Shown: positions 7,297-12,710 of the stretch, in pieces
Numbering within the stretch: the stretch's first letter is position 1
Layout of the letters: every line of letters starts with the position of its first letter
Assembly: GCA_002418185.1 (NCBI GenBank)
Contig: DIDN01000135.1
Span: 1-13,670, forward strand
DNA: 13,670 nucleotides
Direction of reading: 5' to 3'
Source of the DNA: Deltaproteobacteria bacterium UBA5799
Lineage (GTDB): Bacteria > Desulfobacterota > GWC2-55-46
Position numbers and translations under genes: made by a program
Notes under the pieces: generated by a model
Told to the model about the DNA's origin: nothing
Database searches by the model: none
Seen by the model: only the letters and a program-made list of their open reading frames with translations

Positions 7297-7962
7297 TTGG
7301 GTCAGAAGGTACATCCAATAGGATTCAGGCTCGGCATTTCAAAGGGCTGGAACTCGAGATGGTACGGCGAGAAGAACTACGCCGCTTTCGTGCACGAGGA
7401 CCTGGCCCTCAGGAAGGTCATCAAGAAGAAGCTCTTCCATGCCGGCATCTCCTCGATAGACATCGAGCGTACCGCCAACCGCGTCAAGGTCATCATAAGG
7501 ACCGCGAGGCCCGGCATAGTCATCGGCAAGCGCGGCTCCGAGATAGACGTCATGAAGAAGCAGCTCATGAAGCTCACTGGCAGGGACGTGGACCTCGACA
7601 TAGTCGAGGTGAGAAAGCCCGATACCGACGCGCAGCTCGTCGCAGAGAACGTGGCGCTGCAGCTCGAAAGGAGGGTGTCGTTCAGGAGGGCCATGAAGAA
7701 GGCCGTGACGACATCGCTCAGGATGGGCGCGAAGGGCATAAAGATAATGTGCGCGGGAAGGCTCGGCGGCGCGGAAATAGCAAGGAGCGAATGGTACAGG
7801 GAGGGGAGGGTGCCTCTCCATACCCTGAGGGCGGACATAGACTACGGCCAGGCCGAGGCGCTAACGACTTACGGGATAATTGGGGTCAAGGTGCTCGTAT
7901 ACAAGGGCGAGGTCCCTGCATATAGGGCGGCAGCGGAAGACGCCGCAGCAAGCAAAGGGTAG
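7297..7962 (+). CDS. rpsC: 30S ribosomal protein S3
   Basis: This 221-residue protein lies at the mRNA entry channel and contributes, with S4 and S5, to the ribosome's mRNA-unwinding activity. It begins MGQKVHPIGFRLG, contains a KH domain with the GIVIGKRG loop (73-80), and keeps the basic FRRAMKK stretch (129-135) that contacts entering mRNA and the GRLGGAEIARSEWYREG C-terminal signature. The start is TTG at 7297 with GGAGG (7285-7289) 7 bases upstream. The spacer between them is a T-run, seven T (7292-7298) extending into the TTG. The Ala-rich tail after the core is typical of variable S3 C-termini. It ends 9 bases before rplP. Confidence 0.98.
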   Translation: MGQKVHPIGFRLGISKGWNSRWYGEKNYAAFVHEDLALRKVIKKKLFHAGISSIDIERTANRVKVIIRTARPGIVIGKRGSEIDVMKKQLMKLTGRDVDLDIVEVRKPDTDAQLVAENVALQLERRVSFRRAMKKAVTTSLRMGAKGIKIMCAGRLGGAEIARSEWYREGRVPLHTLRADIDYGQAEALTTYGIIGVKVLVYKGEVPAYRAAAEDAAASKG

Positions 7963-7971
7963 GTTTCAGCC

Positions 7972-8385
7972 ATGTTGATGCCGAAAAAGGTAAAGTTCAG
8001 GAAACAGCAGAGGGGCAAGAGGAGGGGGCTTGCCGCGAGGGGCGCCGAACTCGCGTTCGGGAACTACGGCCTCCAGTCAACCGACTGCGGATGGCTTTCC
8101 ACCAGGCAGATAGAGGCCGCCAGGATAGCCATGACCCGCTTCATAAAGAGGGGCGGCAAGATCTGGATAAGGGTCTTCCCGGACAAGCCGATAACCAAGA
8201 AGCCCGCAGAGACCAGGATGGGCAGCGGCAAGGGGGCCCCGGAGGACTGGGTAGCCGTCATAAAGCCGGGCCGCGTGCTCTATGAGATGGAGGGCGTGAC
8301 AGAGGCCGTTGCAAGGGAGGCCTTCAGGCTCGCGTCCCACAAGATATCGCTCGGCACCAAGTTCATCAAAAGGGAAGAGATATGA
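7972..8385 (+). CDS. rplP: 50S ribosomal protein L16
   Basis: This 137-residue protein is a late-assembling component near the A site that helps position tRNA. It starts MLMPKKVKFRKQQRGK, then shows IEAARIAMTRFIKRGGKIWI and VFPDKPITKKPAETRMGSGKG. The Arg just before MGSGKG corresponds to the residue hydroxylated in E. coli L16 (Arg81), so the site is conserved, but the modifying enzyme is not in this window. ATG at 7972 has GGGTAGG (7957-7963) about 8 bases upstream, overlapping the rpsC stop. Its TGA overlaps the rpmC ATG by four bases. Confidence 0.98.
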   Translation: MLMPKKVKFRKQQRGKRRGLAARGAELAFGNYGLQSTDCGWLSTRQIEAARIAMTRFIKRGGKIWIRVFPDKPITKKPAETRMGSGKGAPEDWVAVIKPGRVLYEMEGVTEAVAREAFRLASHKISLGTKFIKREEI

Positions 8386-8582
8386 AACCGGCAGAACTGA
8401 GGGGAATGACGCTGGAAGACGCCAGGGCCAGGGAAGGCGAGCTTACGAAGGAGCTCTTCAGCCTGCGCATGCGCCACGCCACCAACCAGCTTGAGAACCC
8501 GCTGAGGCTGCGCGCCCTCAGGAGGGACATAGCCAGGATAAAGACCGTCCTGGCCGAGAAGGAGAGGGGGGCTAGGAAATAG
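8382..8582 (+). CDS. rpmC: 50S ribosomal protein L29
   Basis: This 66-residue, largely helical protein sits beside L23 at the tunnel exit. It begins MKPAELRGMTLEDARARE and has the ELFSLRMRHATNQLENPLRL signature typical of L29, followed by a second helix with RRDIARIKTVLAEKE. The two long helices form the antiparallel hairpin of the family. ATG overlaps the rplP stop (ATGA), and its own TAG (8580-8582) directly abuts the rpsQ ATG with no spacing, so rplP, rpmC and rpsQ are probably translated as a coupled unit. Length is normal. Confidence 0.97.
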   Translation: MKPAELRGMTLEDARAREGELTKELFSLRMRHATNQLENPLRLRALRRDIARIKTVLAEKERGARK

Positions 8583-8852
8583 ATGGCTTCGGAAGCAAAG
8601 ACACCGCACAGGAAGACGCTCGTCGGGAACGTCATGACAAGCGGCAAGATGGACAAGACGGTGGTCGTCTCCATCGAGAGGCTCGCGAAACACCCCTTCT
8701 ACGGCAAGTACGTAAAGAGGCGCGTGAAGTACACGGCTCACGACGAGAAGAACGAATGCGGCGCAGGCGACAAGGTGGTCATCGTCGAAACCAGGCCGCT
8801 CAGCAAGTCCAAGAGATGGCGCGTTAAAGAAATCCTGGAGAAGGCAAAATGA
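8583..8852 (+). CDS. rpsQ: 30S ribosomal protein S17
   Basis: This 89-residue OB-fold protein binds the 5' domain of 16S rRNA early in 30S assembly. The core GNVMTSGKMDKTVVV, the HPFYGKYVKRRVKYTAHDE segment and the ETRPLSKSKRWRV signature are all present. ATG at 8583 immediately follows the rpmC stop and has no obvious separate spacer, so initiation probably relies on ribosomes terminating at rpmC; the A/G-rich end of rpmC (around 8562-8577) may help. The TGA overlaps the rplN ATG by four bases. It is one of only two small-subunit genes here with an ATG start, and both its ends are fixed by junctions. Confidence 0.97.
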   Translation: MASEAKTPHRKTLVGNVMTSGKMDKTVVVSIERLAKHPFYGKYVKRRVKYTAHDEKNECGAGDKVVIVETRPLSKSKRWRVKEILEKAK

Positions 8853-9217
8853 TACAGATCAGGTCAATCCTCGGGGTTGCCGACAATTCGGGGGCCAAGA
8901 AGGTATCCTGCATTAAGGTAATCGGCGCGTCCAACAAGCTCATCGCCAACATCGGGGACGTCATCGTCGCAAACGTCAAGGAAGCCGTATTCGACGCGAA
9001 GGTCAAGAAGGGCGAGGTCGTGAGGGCCGTTGTGGTCCGCACCAGGAAGGAAACGAGGAGGCCCGACGGCTCGTACATCAGGTTCGACGAGAACTCCTGC
9101 GTCATCATAAACAAGGAAAACGAGCCGGTGGGCACCAGGATATTCGGACCCGTGGCCAGGGAGCTCCGCGCGAAGAAGTTCATGAAGATCGTCTCGCTCG
9201 CGCCGGAGGTCCTGTAA
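8849..9217 (+). CDS. rplN: 50S ribosomal protein L14
   Basis: This 122-residue protein lies at the subunit interface, contributes to bridge B8 and is contacted by silencing factor RsfS in other bacteria. It begins MIQIRSILGVADNSGAK, a near-invariant L14 opening, and retains GDVIVANVKEA, VVRTRKETRRPDGSYIRFD and the C-terminal GTRIFGPVARELR with FMKIVSLAPEVL. Length matches the family exactly. The ATG overlaps the rpsQ stop (ATGA), linking the S10-type and spc-type blocks without a break. A 31-base spacer to rplX contains a perfect TATAAT (9221-9226) but no recognisable -35 sequence. Confidence 0.98.
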   Translation: MIQIRSILGVADNSGAKKVSCIKVIGASNKLIANIGDVIVANVKEAVFDAKVKKGEVVRAVVVRTRKETRRPDGSYIRFDENSCVIINKENEPVGTRIFGPVARELRAKKFMKIVSLAPEVL

Positions 9218-9248
9218 CACTATAATTCAGACAAGGGTTGGTCCTAAA

Positions 9249-9566
9249 ATGGCATTGAAGATCAGGAAAGACGACCAGATAATGGTCATAGCCGGCAAGG
9301 AGCGGGGCAAGACCGGCAAGGTGCTGAGGGTGGACCCCGACAAGGCAAGGGTCTACGTCGAGAAGCTCAACGTGATAAAGCGCCACCAGAAGCCCTCGCC
9401 CAAGTACAAGCACGGCGGCATAATAGAGAAGGAGGCCCCCATCCACGTGTCTAACGTGATGATCCTCTGCGAGAAGTGCAAGGGGCCTGTCAGGGCCGGC
9501 AGGAGGCTCGAAGGCGACCGCAGGGTGAGGTATTGCAAAAAGTGCGGTGAGGTGCTGGACAAATGA
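9249..9566 (+). CDS. rplX: 50S ribosomal protein L24, Cys-containing form
   Basis: This 105-residue assembly initiator binds the 5' end of 23S rRNA. The N-terminal KOW segment (DDQIMVIAGKERGKTGKV) and the GGIIEKEAPIHVSNVM signature identify it. The C-terminal tail has two CxxC pairs, Cys74/77 (CEKC) and Cys96/99 (CKKC), spaced like a zinc ribbon; E. coli-type L24 lacks these cysteines. ATG at 9249 has only AAGGG (9233-9237) 11 bases upstream, a weak ribosome-binding site. The TGA overlaps the rplE ATG (ATGA at 9563-9566). Of its 11 Arg codons 8 are AGG, and 5 of 8 Ile codons are ATA. Confidence 0.97.
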   Translation: MALKIRKDDQIMVIAGKERGKTGKVLRVDPDKARVYVEKLNVIKRHQKPSPKYKHGGIIEKEAPIHVSNVMILCEKCKGPVRAGRRLEGDRRVRYCKKCGEVLDK

Positions 9567-10105
9567 TCCCGAGACTCAAGGAGAAGTTCGACAAAGAGGT
9601 CGTCCCCGCGATGATGAAGGAGTTCAGCTACTCCAATGTAATGCAGGTGCCGAAGCTCGAGAAGATAGTGCTCAACATAGGCCTCGGCGAGGCCGTAAGG
9701 GAGATAAAGGTCATCGACGCGGCATCGCGCGACCTCTCGGCCATAACCGGCCAGAAGCCGGTCGTCACCAAGGCCAAGAAGTCGATTGCCACCTACAAGC
9801 TCAGGGCAGGCATGCCGATCGGGTGCATGGTCACGCTCCGGGGCTCAAAGATGTACGAGTTCTTCGACCGCTTCGTCAGCTTCGCCGCCCCCCGGATAAG
9901 GGACTTCAAGGGCATGCCGGACAAGTCCTTCGACGGCAGGGGCAACTACACCCTGGGCGTGAAGGAACAGATAATATTCCCCGAGATAGAGTACGACAAG
10001 ATCGACAAGATAAGGGGGCTCAACATAACCATCAACACCACAGCCAAGAGCGACGAGGAGGCCAAGGCCCTCCTCAGGCACCTGGGAATGCCTTTCAGGG
10101 GCTGA
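9563..10105 (+). CDS. rplE: 50S ribosomal protein L5
   Basis: This 180-residue protein binds 5S rRNA and contacts the P-site tRNA in the central protuberance. It starts MIPRLKEKFDKEVVPAMM and has KIVLNIGLGEAV, ITGQKPVVTKAKKSIA, the RDFKGMPDKSFDGRGNYTLG loop and a C-terminal LRHLGMPFRG. Length is standard. The ATG overlaps the rplX stop (ATGA). In E. coli, S8 represses the spc operon by binding mRNA at the start of this gene; here that start is buried in an overlap, and I see no obvious S8-like fold around 9540-9600. A 27-base spacer with a strong GGAGG leads to rpsN. Confidence 0.98.
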   Translation: MIPRLKEKFDKEVVPAMMKEFSYSNVMQVPKLEKIVLNIGLGEAVREIKVIDAASRDLSAITGQKPVVTKAKKSIATYKLRAGMPIGCMVTLRGSKMYEFFDRFVSFAAPRIRDFKGMPDKSFDGRGNYTLGVKEQIIFPEIEYDKIDKIRGLNITINTTAKSDEEAKALLRHLGMPFRG

Positions 10106-10132
10106 GGCTCGGTTCTAAACGGAGGTTTTTAA

Positions 10133-10318
10133 TTGGCTAAGAAGTCACTCATCGCCAAGGCCAAGAGGAAGCAGAAGTTCAAGGTCAGGGAGTACAACCG
10201 CTGCCCTATATGCGGCAGGTCGAGGGCCTATTACAGGAAGTTCAACATGTGCAGGCTGTGCCTCAGGAAGATGGCCCTCAAGGGAGACCTCCCGGGCATT
10301 GTAAAGGCCAGCTGGTAA
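10133..10318 (+). CDS. rpsN: 30S ribosomal protein S14, zinc-binding (type Z) form
   Basis: This 61-residue protein is the short form of S14 from the 30S head. It contains Cys24, Cys27, Cys40 and Cys43 in a C-x2-C-x12-C-x2-C arrangement (CPICGRS and CRLC), the zinc-binding pattern of this class, and ends MALKGDLPGIVKASW as usual. The start is TTG at 10133 with GGAGG (10121-10125) 7 bases upstream; the spacer begins with five T. The TTG start and small size fit the family length. It lies between rplE and rpsH, its normal spc position. A 97-base structured spacer follows. Confidence 0.97.
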   Translation: MAKKSLIAKAKRKQKFKVREYNRCPICGRSRAYYRKFNMCRLCLRKMALKGDLPGIVKASW

Positions 10319-10319
10319 T

Positions 10320-10378
10320 ACCACCCTGGACTGAAGTCCATGGTTATCCGGAGAACAAGCGGAACATAGGGTTTTCCG
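10320..10378 (+). promoter_or_regulatory. two-hairpin spacer upstream of rpsH
   Basis: Hairpin 1 (10320-10344): ACCA (10320-10323) pairs with TGGT (10341-10344); a CCC bulge on the 5' side is followed by TGGAC (10327-10331) paired with GTCCA (10336-10340) around a TGAA loop. Hairpin 2 (10349-10378): CGGAGAAC (10349-10356) pairs with GTTTTCCG (10371-10378) in eight pairs with one G·U and a 14-base loop. No T-tract follows. The rpsH Shine-Dalgarno (GGAGA, 10403-10407) lies 24 bases beyond, unpaired in this fold. Confidence 0.45.
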
Positions 10379-10415
10379 AACGGAATTATCAATTCAAGAC
10401 ACGGAGAAGCGCAAG

Positions 10416-10814
10416 ATGTCTATGACAGACCCGATCGCGGACATGCTCACCAGGCTCAGGAACGCGGTCCAGGCGAAGCACCAGGAGGTGGTGATACCTT
10501 CCTCGGGCGTGAAGTTCGAAATCGCCAAGATACTCAAGGAAGAGGGCTATATAAAGGACGTGTCCTCCTTCAAGGACGGGCCCAGGAACTACCTCAAGAT
10601 ACAGCTTAAATGGAACGCCTCCAAGAAGAACTCGATATCCTCCATTAGGAGGATGAGCAAGCCAGGGCTCAGGAGGTACGTGGGAAAGGACGAGATCCCC
10701 AAGGTGCTGAACGGGCTTGGCGTTGCGATAGTCTCCACCTCCAGGGGCGTTATGACCGACAGAAAGGCCCGGGAGCTCGGAGTGGGCGGCGAGGTCCTCT
10801 GCACGATTCATTGA
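10416..10814 (+). CDS. rpsH: 30S ribosomal protein S8
   Basis: This 132-residue protein binds the central domain of 16S rRNA and, in E. coli, is the autoregulator of the spc operon through an mRNA mimic of its rRNA site. It starts MSMTDPIADMLTRLRNA, has the RRMSKPGLRRYVGKDEIP core, and ends with the STSRGVMTDRKARELGVGG signature and EVLCTIH. ATG at 10416 has GGAGA (10403-10407) 8 bases upstream. Both flanking spacers are long for this cluster (97 bases before, 155 after) and rich in inverted repeats, which makes S8-linked control worth testing. Length and motifs are normal. Confidence 0.98.
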   Translation: MSMTDPIADMLTRLRNAVQAKHQEVVIPSSGVKFEIAKILKEEGYIKDVSSFKDGPRNYLKIQLKWNASKKNSISSIRRMSKPGLRRYVGKDEIPKVLNGLGVAIVSTSRGVMTDRKARELGVGGEVLCTIH

Positions 10815-10821
10815 CCTCCGG

Positions 10822-10945
10822 GGCCGCTCAGGAAAACGGCCGTCTATCAGGAATCCACGGCGCCGGGACAGGGTAGCGCGCGGCTTGGCAGAGGAGTTTG
10901 GTAAAGCTCCGATGCAAGCGCGCGGACCGAGGCTGGGCCCGGCGC
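10822..10945 (+). promoter_or_regulatory. candidate structured RNA element upstream of rplF
   Basis: The 155-base rpsH-rplF spacer contains three nested or tandem helices. First, GGCCG (10822-10826) pairs with CGGCC (10837-10841). Second, GCGCCGGG (10860-10867) pairs perfectly with CCCGGCGC (10938-10945). Inside this closing stem lies a 48-base hairpin, 10877-10924: CGCGC/GCGCG, a bulged G, GCTT/AAGC, a bulged G, GCA/TGC, a symmetric GA/GA internal loop, GGAG/CTCC, a bulged G, TTT/AAA and a GGT loop (19 pairs in all). The element ends 24 bases before the rplF ATG with no T-tract, so it is not an intrinsic terminator. Ligand or protein partner is unknown. Confidence 0.55.
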
Positions 10946-10969
10946 ACGATAAAGAGAAGGACGCTCAAA

Positions 10970-11518
10970 ATGTCAAGGATAGGTAAACAGACGATAGCCG
11001 TTCCGGCAAACGTGAAGGTCGCGGTCGAGGGAAAGAAGGTCAAGGTCACCGGCCCCCAGGGCGCGCTGGATCTCTCGGTAAGGGACGAGATAACCGTAGA
11101 GCTCAAGGACTCCGAGATAAGCGTAAAGAGGTCTGACGACTCGAGGACCGCCAGGGCCCTCCACGGCCTTACGAGGACCCTCATAGCGAACATGGTAAAG
11201 GGCACCTCGGAAGGCTTTCAGAAGAGGCTCGAAATAGTGGGCGTAGGGTACAAGGCCGAGGTTCAGGGGAACGTCCTTAACATGGCGCTTGGCTATTCGC
11301 ACCCGGTGAAATACGAGCTCCCCAAGGGCATAAGCGCCGCGGTCGAGAAGCAGACCGGCGTCATAATAAAGGGGGCGGACAAGCAGCTCGTCGGGCAGGT
11401 CGCCGCAGACATAAGGGCGTTCAGGAAGCCCGAGCCCTACAAGGGCAAGGGCATAAAGTACTCGGACGAGGTAATACGGAGAAAGGCCGGCAAGGCTGGC
11501 AAAGCCGGGGGTAAATAA
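10970..11518 (+). CDS. rplF: 50S ribosomal protein L6
   Basis: This 182-residue protein with two related domains lies near the GTPase-associated region and sarcin-ricin loop of the large subunit. It begins MSRIGKQTIAVPANVKV, has the RTLIANMVKGTSEGFQKRLE and GVGYKAEVQGN signatures, and ends with the EPYKGKGIKYSDEVIRRK motif plus a short Lys/Ala/Gly repeat tail (KAGKAGKAGGK). ATG at 10970 is chosen: an in-frame TTG at 10898 would add 24 residues without family support and lies in the loop side of a hairpin with its GAGGAG only 1 base away. AAGG (10957-10960) is 9 bases upstream, a modest site. rplR follows after 5 bases. Confidence 0.97.
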   Translation: MSRIGKQTIAVPANVKVAVEGKKVKVTGPQGALDLSVRDEITVELKDSEISVKRSDDSRTARALHGLTRTLIANMVKGTSEGFQKRLEIVGVGYKAEVQGNVLNMALGYSHPVKYELPKGISAAVEKQTGVIIKGADKQLVGQVAADIRAFRKPEPYKGKGIKYSDEVIRRKAGKAGKAGGK

Positions 11519-11523
11519 GAGAG

Positions 11524-11886
11524 ATGAGCGGCAGGATAGAAGAGCAGAGCGGCTTTGAGAGAAGGAAGGCGCGCGTAAGGAAGAAGATCAGGGGCACCGG
11601 GGAGCGCCCGAGGCTCAACGTGCGCAGATCCAACAGGCACATCTATGCGCAGGTCATAGACGACGCCGCCGGCAGGACCATCGCCTCGGCATCGACAAAG
11701 ATGAAGGACTTCAACGGCGCGGGCGCCAAGAAGCTCGACGCGGCCAGGAAGGTCGGAGAGGCGGTAGCCAGGCTCGCGCTCGGGAAGGGCGTCGAACAGG
11801 TGGTCTTCGACAGGTCGGGCTACATATACCACGGCAGGGTCAAGGCGCTCGCCGAGGGCGCAAGGGAAGGCGGGCTGAAGTTTTAG
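11524..11886 (+). CDS. rplR: 50S ribosomal protein L18
   Basis: This 120-residue protein binds 5S rRNA with L5 in the central protuberance. It has the basic N-terminus (ERRKARVRKKIRGTGERPRL), the NVRRSNRHIYAQVIDD segment, and the conserved C-terminal VFDRSGYIYHGRVKALAEGAR with a terminal GLKF. ATG at 11524 lies 5 bases after the rplF stop, without a strong Shine-Dalgarno (an AGAGAG run directly before it), so translation probably follows from rplF. A 66-base spacer precedes rpsE and holds a possible switch at the rpsE ribosome-binding site. Confidence 0.97.
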   Translation: MSGRIEEQSGFERRKARVRKKIRGTGERPRLNVRRSNRHIYAQVIDDAAGRTIASASTKMKDFNGAGAKKLDAARKVGEAVARLALGKGVEQVVFDRSGYIYHGRVKALAEGAREGGLKF

Positions 11887-11914
11887 ACCGTTCAAGATAA
11901 AAGCGGAGATTTGG

Positions 11915-11945
11915 GGTTTCCTCCAAACCAGAACCAACAAGGAGG
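11915..11945 (+). promoter_or_regulatory. possible Shine-Dalgarno masking element upstream of rpsE
   Basis: GGTTT (11915-11919) and AAACC (11925-11929) form a hairpin whose five-base loop is CCTCC (11920-11924). That loop is the exact complement of the rpsE Shine-Dalgarno GGAGG (11941-11945). Either the loop pairs with it as a tight pseudoknot, or the hairpin opens and CCTCC/GGAGG forms a simple masking stem. A zero-base crossing loop makes the full pseudoknot sterically strained, so the simple competition is more likely. Confidence 0.35.
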
Positions 11946-11952
11946 CTTTTTT

Positions 11953-12453
11953 TTGGAGAAGATAGACGTAAACGCCCTCGAGCTCAAGGACAAGCTCGTA
12001 TACCTCAACAGGGTCGCCAAGGTCGTAAAGGGCGGAAAGAGGTTCAGCTTCAACGCCATAGTCGTCGTAGGCGACGGCAAGGGACACGTCGGGATAGGCC
12101 TGGGCAAGGCCAACGAAGTGCCCGAGGCCATAAGGAAGGCGATAGAGCAGGGGAAGAAGTCGCTCATAAGGGTGCCCATCGTCGACGACGGCACCATACC
12201 CTACGAGGTTATGGGCGCTTTCGGCGCGGGCAGAGTCTTTTTGAGGCCGGCCTCGCCTGGTACTGGAATAATAGCCGGAGGCGGCGTGCGCGCGGTCGTC
12301 GAGTCGGTCGGCATTACGAATGTGCTCACGAAGTGCCTCGGCACAAACAACCCGCATAACGTCGTAAAGGCTACCATGAACGCGCTTTCGCAGCTCAGGA
12401 GCCCGGAAAACATCGCGGAGCTCCGCGGCAAGCAGCTCCAAGAGGTAAAGTGA
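11953..12453 (+). CDS. rpsE: 30S ribosomal protein S5
   Basis: This 166-residue protein lines the mRNA channel and contacts S4 and S8; mutations in the family alter decoding accuracy and spectinomycin response. It shows the double-stranded RNA-binding N-terminal domain (VNALELKDKLVYLNRVAKVV, with KGGKRFSFNAIVVVGDGKG) and the ASPGTGIIAGGGVRAVVE C-terminal signature. The start is TTG at 11953: GGAGG (11941-11945) is 7 bases upstream and the protein then opens MEKIDVNA as expected. An upstream in-frame TTG at 11911 has a GGAG only 2 bases away and adds unconserved residues. The spacer before the start is C plus eight T. rpmD starts 1 base after its stop. Confidence 0.97.
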   Translation: MEKIDVNALELKDKLVYLNRVAKVVKGGKRFSFNAIVVVGDGKGHVGIGLGKANEVPEAIRKAIEQGKKSLIRVPIVDDGTIPYEVMGAFGAGRVFLRPASPGTGIIAGGGVRAVVESVGITNVLTKCLGTNNPHNVVKATMNALSQLRSPENIAELRGKQLQEVK

Positions 12454-12454
12454 C

Positions 12455-12631
12455 ATGGCAGGAAAGATAAGGGTGACGCTGAAGAAAAGGCCGGCTACCG
12501 AAAGGCTCCGGGTGATACTGAAGGGGATGGGCCTCAAAAAGACCAACAGCACCAAGGTGCTCGAGGACACCCCCTCCGTAAGAGGCATGGTCGACAAGGT
12601 CTCGCACCTCGTGTGCGTTAAAGAGGGCTGA
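12455..12631 (+). CDS. rpmD: 50S ribosomal protein L30
   Basis: This short 58-residue gene reads ATG at 12455 to TGA 12629-12631. The protein begins MAGKIRVTLKKRPATERLRV and has ILKGMGLKKTNSTKVLEDTP followed by SVRGMVDKVSHLVCVKEG. This is the bacterial L30 pattern, with the GMGLKK loop and the P-x-V-RGM-hydrophobic-KV-x-HLV segment. L30 is a single small alpha/beta domain in the large subunit. Its place between rpsE and rplO is the standard one. The ATG lies one base after the rpsE stop; AGAGG at the end of rpsE (12441-12445) can serve as ribosome-binding site. A 79-base spacer with hairpins follows. Confidence 0.96.
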   Translation: MAGKIRVTLKKRPATERLRVILKGMGLKKTNSTKVLEDTPSVRGMVDKVSHLVCVKEG

Positions 12632-12661
12632 AGGCGACAGGCGCCCTTCCAGCCGTTCAAG

Positions 12662-12684
12662 GCCGCGCGAGGCGCGGCGGTTTT
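12662..12684 (+). terminator. terminator-like hairpin between rpmD and rplO
   Basis: GCCGCGC (12662-12668) pairs perfectly with GCGCGGC (12672-12678) around a GAG loop, followed by GG and TTTT (12681-12684). A second, weaker hairpin precedes it (AAGGCG at 12631-12636 with CGCCCTT at 12642-12648, one bulge). The short T-run and the two intervening G make it a poor terminator; partial attenuation or RNA processing is possible. rplO follows 26 bases later. Confidence 0.3.
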
Positions 12685-12710
12685 AAATCGGACCACAAGA
12701 GGAAGCTAAA

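Noticed and set aside
10898..10969. Upstream TTG start that would extend L6 by 24 basic residues
   Set aside because: GAGGAG lies only 1 base before the TTG, the extension is not conserved in L6, and the DNA is better explained as part of an RNA hairpin.
11911..11952. Upstream TTG start that would extend S5 by 14 residues
   Set aside because: GGAG is only 2 bases away; the TTG at 11953 has GGAGG at 7 bases and yields the expected S5 start.
11437..12696. 419-codon open frame on the minus strand opposite rplF-rpmD
   Set aside because: It crosses four real plus-strand genes and has no recognisable domain; explained by GC-biased third positions.
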